DNA of 28,574 nt from Mnemiopsis leidyi (lineage: Eukaryota; Ctenophora; Tentaculata; Lobata; Bolinopsidae), in contig JH152817.1 of assembly GCA_000226015.1 (NCBI GenBank), positions 57,186 to 85,759 on the forward strand, read 5' to 3'. The notes below the pieces were generated by a model that was not told where the DNA came from, searched no databases, and worked only from the letters and a program-made list of their open reading frames with translations. How positions within the stretch are numbered: the first letter of the stretch is position 1; each line of letters opens with the position of its first letter. The translations under genes were made by a program, and so were the position numbers. Of this stretch, positions 23,201 to 28,574 are shown piece by piece.

Positions 23201-25677
23201 AAACTGCTCGCTGACTGTCCGTATGAGATCAGTGTTCTGTAACACTCGCTCCTTCGTTTCCGAGAGCTGATGTGTCAACTGGGACTGTTGTTTCTGAACG
23301 TCCTTCACCAGTTCAGCCAGGGCGATCAGGTCTTTGGAAATAGCGTTGAGTTTACTGAGCATCTCCGTAGAGTGCTTGCAAACAACCGGCTGAAATGTTA
23401 AGTGAAACTTTATCGCAAATTTTGTTTAAAAGTAACCGGCCATATGGCTTCAAATCTTAGACGTGATCTACAAAACTAAGGAATTCTACATATAACCTGA
23501 GTTTAAAAGTCAAGGCACTGTAGTCAATCGATTTGTTATTCGATTAAAAAACCACAAAGCCGTTGAAGTAAAAAAGAAAGAACAATTACCTCTCTATTTC
23601 GTTGCTGCTGCGATTGAACCTGGCAATTCTGTTGAGGTTGCCCAGTGTACGGTGTAACGGATGGAGCACCGTTTACCGGTGACACCAACGCTGACTGTTT
23701 GGGTTTGTTTTTGGTGCTGTTGAAGGTGAGAGGCGGTGGCAGGGGCATCTGAGGGCTTGAGGTGGTCGGGCACATGCCAGTAAACGTGTTAGACCGGGGC
23801 GGTGATCTCGTCTGCAATGGTATGGATTGTTTGTCACCCGTGTAACAAGGAGAATAAGGTCATAAACTCAGAAAAACACGCTTCGGATCGTCCGTTAAGG
23901 AATCCATGCGTAGTAAAAAAAGCGGGACGTGCGTTCAAGAGCACTAACTGGCGCCTAGCTTAACACAACGTAAGAAAATCAGCGCACTCCGTTAGATCTT
24001 GTTTTATTATGCAGATGGGGTATATCGAACAGCGGGAAGTTCGACCGATAGAGATACAGATATCAGATATGACGTGCTGTAAGGTTGATAGAGATACAGA
24101 TATCAGATATGACGTGCTGTAAGGTCGATAGAGAGGACGGTATGTTAGATTGCTCCGATAGTCACCGTTGTTAACCTGTACCTTTTTGTTCTGAGGGGTG
24201 TGTCTAAGAGCGTGAAAGTTTAAATTCAGGGCGATCTATCGATTATCTCACTGAAACCGCAGTCAATTATTGGATGTTATCCAAAAAACGTCGAATTGAA
24301 CCCTTTAAATAAGGAACTTTTTAATTAATCATACCCGACTCGTCTAGCTACGTGAAATAAACTTGTTATGTACGTGAAATATGGTGATCGGTGGTCACTG
24401 GTCCTGAGTTACAACTTACAACTTCAGCTAAACTTCGTTCCATGTAAATTGTAAATAATTATCTGTTTTACTTATCTAGCGGCTAAAGGAGGAACAAATA
24501 AATTTGCACCAATCGGTTACCGCTTAGAAAATCCCACGAAGTTCATGAAATGTCACCAACTTTTACATTTAGTAGGGACTCCGCTGAACTTAAACATCAA
24601 GGGTAGTGGGTAAAATTCATAGCTAACGGCCAGAGAAAGACTTGTAGCAGTTAAGAGATAAAACACTTCCGTCCACCAAGGTTTGGTAAAACAAATTTGT
24701 GATTTAGGAGAGGCCTTTTCTGCCTAAACGTGAAACATTGATTTAACTTTCTGCCTAAACTTTATACATTGATTTACCTTTCTGCCTAAACCTTAAACAA
24801 TGATTTACCTTTTTGCCTAACTAAAGAGCTTCTAAATTGTGAGAACAGAAAAACAATAATTATAACCAAATCTATACAAATCCGTGGCTACTAAAATAAC
24901 TACGGTCTCCATTCCCCACACTGACTTTCAATGACGAGCTTATTCTCAAAGTGCTCTGTAGTTTAAAGTTCAAACCTTACTGACAACCTGCCTTGGACAT
25001 TCTAGTTTAAGCTTGGAACAGACAGAGGAAATAACCGATAAGAGGAAATAGAGTATAGCATGATCTTTGTAACGAATAGAACTATAAGGTATGTAAGCAT
25101 CTCTTTTGTAACGAATTAAATTGGTAGAGCACTCCTCAAGACAATGCAGAGGTTGTCGCCTTGTCGGATCATACCCGACTCGGGATGGTGCCGGTCCAAG
25201 TCCATGAATTTTCTGAATTGATTATCAGTTAAAATCGTGTCTTTTCAAATATCTGCTCCGTTCACATCATGTAGCTACTAGCTTGGTTGATCCTTCGACC
25301 CATCCAAAACATAACACGCTCGTTATTAATCAGTGCACACCTCTGGGAGTCGAGCTTGATCGAAATGAGGACCTGAACAAGGTCCCATCCCCACTTGAAA
25401 CCACATTATTACAAAACAGATGCTTACATATCTTATAGTCCTATTCATAACAAAAATTTCGAAGAATGCCCTCTTTCGAGTTCTATAACTCATAAGTATT
25501 CAGTTTATCATGAAATATTGAAATAGAGCATGCAGGACTTACAAGAAAGATAGGGTAAACTGAAAATAATCGAAATAATATCACTGAACTTCACACAACA
25601 AGTACTTTCCTTACCTCTATCTTCAGCCTTTTCTGTAAAGGGTTGTGCTCAGTGGCGGTGATATTGGCAAAGTTCAT
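20285..25677 (-). CDS. Q-rich coiled-coil protein with C-terminal BEN-like domain
   Basis: Seven minus-strand exons, all GT-AG and all phase 0: 25677-25615 (ATG), 23811-23590, 23389-22814, 22416-22258, 21954-21676, 21542-21264, 20875-20285 (TGA). They give 722 residues. Residues 22-95 are Pro/Ser/Thr/Gln-rich. Residues 96-220 form a heptad-rich coiled coil. Then come a Gln/Asn/Pro-rich stretch and acidic or amide-rich exons. Residues 527-638 (VLIGPSNG to FNNYHRHVKR) match the general pattern of a BEN domain: IPSFLPEEV, a helix with ALNICREILTREEF, then IEHLLTTKFG and a basic end. A QQQQEQQ coil and two copies of an IAPN-GQ-ST-FAS motif follow. BEN proteins bind DNA or chromatin, so a nuclear role is plausible. 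The exon structure is well supported; the BEN assignment is from pattern only and could be wrong. The first exon is short and was chosen for its ATG, frame and GTAAGG donor. Confidence 0.78.
20876..21263 (-). other. Last intron of the BEN-like gene
   Basis: Donor GTGCTTT after GACAAG, acceptor CATTTCCAG before GTCTTG. It contains a 37-bp tandem repeat starting about 8 bases inside the donor. If the intron is not spliced, translation stops at the fourth intronic codon (VLC then TAG). Confidence 0.75.
21151..21255 (-). repeat. 37-bp tandem repeat, about 2.8 copies
   Basis: Copies of AGTAATCAGCAGAAGTTCTG plus CAAGTCCTAGAAAAAT begin at 21152, 21189 and 21226. In transcript sense each has TTTTTCTAG and CTTGCAG, which look like acceptors. 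The array lies at the 5' end of the last intron of the BEN-like gene. Confidence 0.9.
22417..22813 (-). other. Intron of the BEN-like gene, 397 bases
   Basis: Donor GTACAG after ATACAG, acceptor CTCTCAG before ACAAAC. Nothing further recognised. The neighbouring intron at 21955-22257 (303 bases) is likewise featureless. Confidence 0.7.
24047..24134. repeat. 40-bp tandem duplication
   Basis: Two nearly identical 40-base units begin GATAGAGATACAGATATCAG at 24047 and 24087. A truncated third (GATAGAGA) starts at 24127. Intronic. Confidence 0.92.
24718..24822. repeat. 31-bp tandem repeat, about 3.4 copies
   Basis: TTCTGCCTAAAC followed by AAACATTGATTTACCTT-like sequence recurs with period 31 (CTGCC near 24720, 24751, 24782, partial near 24813). 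Copies are diverged. Intronic. Confidence 0.88.
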
Positions 25678-26480
25678 CCTTTTTCATCTTCATTGGATAC
25701 TGAGGCTCGTCATCCTATCATTAACCCTAGAGTGTAAAACTGTTACTAAACGTTGTAATTGGAAAAAAGTTAAATAGACGCATAAGTTACTTGAATACTA
25801 GTTTTATAATGAAAAAGAGTTTATTGATAAAGTTAAAGGTACAATTATTCAGCACAGGCATCGAGCTAGACTAAGTAAAAATGTTCAGTACCTCCCATTT
25901 AAGACGACCATGAAAGCAATGAAACAAGCTGGATCAATAAAAACTTGAAACTTTTTTAAATTATAAAAGTTTGAGTAAGTGCAAACGTTTGAATTAAAAA
26001 CGATCAAAACTAAATCACACACACAATCTTAAGACAGATTTCAACGGTAACACTGCACTTAAGGAAAATACGTGATATAACGTTTCTATCTAGAAATAGT
26101 TTACTTGATAACAAATAATAAATGCATTGACATCTTATTAGTTATAACCTCCTTGCGACCACCATAACAATCAAAGATGTCCAATTCACATTTCACATGT
26201 TCCAACCAATTGAACTTTAACAATAAAAACTTTATGTAGAATTAAATCAACGTTCAAAAGTTCAAATTATACAATGCACAAGTTACAAAGTTAGAAAATT
26301 AAAATTTGCTAGCATCAATAAAATTTCTGATGTTATTATCTAGCTTTAAAAGATTGAATAAATTAAAGAATTGCCCAATAAAATGTATAGGCAACTTCTG
26401 ATGAGGTTTACAAAAATCCAAAAATTCAACCAATAAATTAAGTCAATTGTAGAGTTTCTTGCAGCACAGTTACAGTATGG
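25678..26480. other. AT-rich stretch between the BEN-like and methyltransferase-like genes
   Basis: It holds the 5' flank of the BEN-like gene and the 3' flank of the next gene, both on the minus strand. A minus-strand AATAAA at 25820-25825 could end the upstream gene's transcript with about 660 bases of 3' UTR. No coding sequence seen. Confidence 0.55.
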
Positions 26481-27614
26481 TTAATAAAAGCTTGGTCGAA
26501 AAAGCTTGAAGTCAGGGTTAGTTTTCTTAAGTCGGATTTGAGCCTGCTTAACATTGTTCTGTTCACGTCTGCTCATCTTCATCCGTCTGTCATAAGAGTA
26601 ACCACTAGGCTTTTTGTAGACGATAGCAGTGACCTTACTTTCTCGGGGAATTGGATTGTCCAAGTCCTTGGCATAACTCTTAAGGATTTCAGCTTCTTCA
26701 TATTTCGGCATGGCATAGTTCATTTCCTTCATGAAATAGATTCGTCTCATGCCGCACCAGTATGCTAGATTGTTGATGAGCTCAGTCTGCCCTCCCTCAG
26801 TGTGGTCTAGGTAGACGAGTAGAGCTCCAGGCTTTATTGCATTTAGCATCCCTTGCAGGGCATTTGAGGTTTCCGGTGCATCTGCAACTGAGCTCAAAGC
26901 AAACGGGAGTGTTATTATATCTGCCTGTCCGATGGCAACCATTTCTTTTGAACCTGATTTAAAGAGGGCAGTAGGAGATTTTAAACTGGAATTAAAGTAT
27001 TTAACTCCCCCATCCAGTCTTTTCCATAGATTGTGAGTATACTTCTGCTGAGGGGTTGGTTTTGGACTGTCATCACTAGATTCAAATTGCATCAATTTCA
27101 GCATTGCGTTTGTAGTTCCCTCCCATTGTTTACAAGTATCTGCCATAGCAGCCTGGACTTTAGTCTGAAAACCAAACCTGTGCAACCACATAAGTACACC
27201 CACTATATCAGCAGCTGGACCACCCCCAAAGCTAAAGATACTTATTCGGCCCCAGTCGATAGATCTCATTAACTCGTTAAAAACGGTTGTACGTGATTGC
27301 AAGTTAGTACAAGCAGCATATGCATCAGACAAGATACTATTGACAAGGTATGTGTGCTGAGTGAAATGTAAGAGAAGGTATGCTAGTCGTGGTGCCATTT
27401 CTTCATAACTCTGTTCCATGGTACCCAAATATTTAGCAGAATTAAGTTTGTTACACTGCTTGTTGAAGTCTTCATTAATGTCTTCTCTATGTTCTGCTTT
27501 CTTTGAGTTATGCTTTGCAAAGAGGCTATCCAATGCTTCTTGCACAAATCTGTAAACAGCAGGCCGGGGCTGGTCAGGGACTGCCTTTTCTTTCAGATCA
27601 CTAACAATTGCCAT
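26481..27614 (-). CDS. Single-exon putative class I SAM-dependent methyltransferase-like protein
   Basis: An uninterrupted 377-residue frame from ATG at 27614 to TAA at 26481. I do not recognise a named family. The pattern suggests a Rossmann-type methyltransferase. ISIFSFGGGPAADIVG (about 123-138) resembles the glycine-rich SAM-binding motif I after a beta strand. A later ADTCKQW (about 158-164) could hold the acidic residue and following aromatic. ADIITLPFALSSVAD (about 231-245) resembles motif IV. LNAIKPGALLVYLDH resembles the post-IV 'low-complexity PG' strand. The N-terminal 120 residues are helical and unassigned; the C-terminus is basic. It lacks introns, unlike its three neighbours, so it may be a retrocopy-derived gene or an intron-loss case; no poly(A) remnant is obvious. 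In transcript sense, CTCCAACAG upstream of the ATG could be a 5' UTR acceptor. Confidence 0.82.
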   Translation of the reverse strand: MAIVSDLKEKAVPDQPRPAVYRFVQEALDSLFAKHNSKKAEHREDINEDFNKQCNKLNSAKYLGTMEQSYEEMAPRLAYLLLHFTQHTYLVNSILSDAYAACTNLQSRTTVFNELMRSIDWGRISIFSFGGGPAADIVGVLMWLHRFGFQTKVQAAMADTCKQWEGTTNAMLKLMQFESSDDSPKPTPQQKYTHNLWKRLDGGVKYFNSSLKSPTALFKSGSKEMVAIGQADIITLPFALSSVADAPETSNALQGMLNAIKPGALLVYLDHTEGGQTELINNLAYWCGMRRIYFMKEMNYAMPKYEEAEILKSYAKDLDNPIPRESKVTAIVYKKPSGYSYDRRMKMSRREQNNVKQAQIRLKKTNPDFKLFRPSFY

Positions 27615-28574
27615 TATACTAGAGTCTTTCAGTAACTGTTGGAGTAGAAATCGTTATAAGTTTGAATGAACTAATTGGGGCCAAAACACGCAATGTAGAA
27701 AATAAGTAAGGCTGAGTGCCTATCTCAGCAGTCAGCAGTCAGCAGGCTACCACATTTTATCATTATCACCGATGGAATTCCATGGGTAGAATTCCACCGA
27801 TGGAATTCCACAGGTGGAATAAGGATAACACCGTTCTATCAAGCAGTTTCGATCGTAATTAACGGTAACTGCACATACATATAATCAAGCAATTTATCGA
27901 CTTATGTGATTCATATCATCCTATATAAGACGTTATAGACTAGAAATTGCTATCACTCACAATATACCTTCCCTTCAACACGAAACACATAGAATAACTG
28001 ACACTGAGGAGCATGCCAGAGACTTCCTGTTCCAGAGAGGAAAATATCATTTTTATTCCCGTGTTTAGCTCTTAAATCTAAAAAAGAACTATAAAAGAAC
28101 TAAAACAATTACCTGTATTATTTAATTCAATTCAATTTATAAAATTTTGTAACACAATAATGAATGAAAATATTTTCTATATATATAATATATAAAATGA
28201 TCTTCTATGTGTTACACACAAGGCATATCTGCTGAAAGCAAATCACACAACCCGAACCCACAAAAGTCATAGATCTTATCTTGGCTAGAGTGAGTGAAAC
28301 AAATAATTAGTATTTTCACCCGTTTATTGTACATAAAATTGTATCAAAAACACATTCCCAAATCATTAATGCTATATGTTATCTCTTCAACAAGTTTAGG
28401 CTCATATAAAATAGAAAATATAAAATAACCGAATTTAAGCTCACGGAGCTTTAAAACATTCTAAAAACGCTAGAGGGATAAAGTTAATGATATCGAACAA
28501 AATTTTGCACGTTGAGCAAAATTAAAGTAATCTATAAAAATTCAAAAAACCCTACATTTTCATACACACATAAT
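27615..28574. other. Upstream region of the methyltransferase-like gene; AT-rich end of window
   Basis: No coding sequence supported. It holds a GGAATTCCA palindrome cluster (27773-27819), a CAGTCAGCAGTCAGCAG stretch near 27734, and AT-rich DNA to the end. A TATATA word on the minus strand near 27923 is about 310 bases upstream of the ATG and may or may not be a promoter element. Confidence 0.55.
27773..27819. repeat. Clustered GGAATTCCA palindromes upstream of the methyltransferase-like gene
   Basis: CCGATGGAATTCCA occurs twice (about 27771 and 27799). A related TAGAATTCCA lies between them and a GTGGAAT follows. ATGGAATTCCAT is a perfect 12-base palindrome. The cluster is about 160-200 bases upstream of the ATG. 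Confidence 0.75.

Larger units (their letters stand above)
23812..25614 (-). other. First intron of the BEN-like gene, 1803 bases
   Basis: The largest intron of this gene, donor GTAAGG after GAG at 25615, acceptor TTGCAG before ACGAGA. It holds two tandem repeats (24047-24134 and 24718-24822). It also has two isolated copies of ATCATACCCGACTCG (near 24328 and 25169) that share the ACCCGACTC core of the repeat cluster at 9.65-11.2 kb. No extra coding exon recognised. Confidence 0.65.

Overview
The window is animal nuclear DNA. It holds four spliced or single-exon protein genes with GT-AG introns, an AT-rich background, a long GT microsatellite, intronic minisatellites and a tRNA-derived SINE. 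The proteins (a DLG5-type MAGUK scaffold, the ribosome-biogenesis helicase DDX18/Has1, a BEN-like Q-rich protein, a methyltransferase-like protein) and the intron-rich structures fit an invertebrate metazoan, possibly a cnidarian or another early-branching lineage. The phylum cannot be fixed from the sequence alone.

Layout: 1-140 is a GT microsatellite. 1308-8218 (+) carries twelve exons of a DLG5-like gene whose 5' exons are not visible. 8219-12487 is the interval between the convergent 3' ends of the first two genes. Its middle (about 9.65-11.2 kb) is a GC-rich cluster of nested inverted repeats broken by a 363-base assembly gap. 12488-18026 (-) is a complete ten-exon DDX18/HAS1 gene. 20285-25677 (-) is a seven-exon gene encoding a Q-rich coiled-coil protein with a C-terminal BEN-like domain. 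26481-27614 (-) is a single-exon gene with a class I methyltransferase-like fold.

The genes do not form an obvious pathway: cell-polarity scaffold, nucleolar RNA helicase, probable nuclear factor, putative methyltransferase. The most unusual material is in the introns. In DDX18, a 53-bp tandem repeat copies an intron-exon junction (acceptor plus first eight codons of the motif VI exon) five times. A 17-bp repeat fills most of the last intron with copies of a CTAAC branch-site-like motif plus a pyrimidine run. A third, short repeat lies just upstream of another acceptor, and a 37-bp repeat lies just inside a donor of the neighbouring gene. DDX18 also carries a probable one-base insertion in an A7 run (coding strand) that breaks its frame, most simply an assembly error.

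Exon limits were derived by hand from reading-frame continuity, GT/AG sites and family knowledge. No alignment, expression or database data were used.
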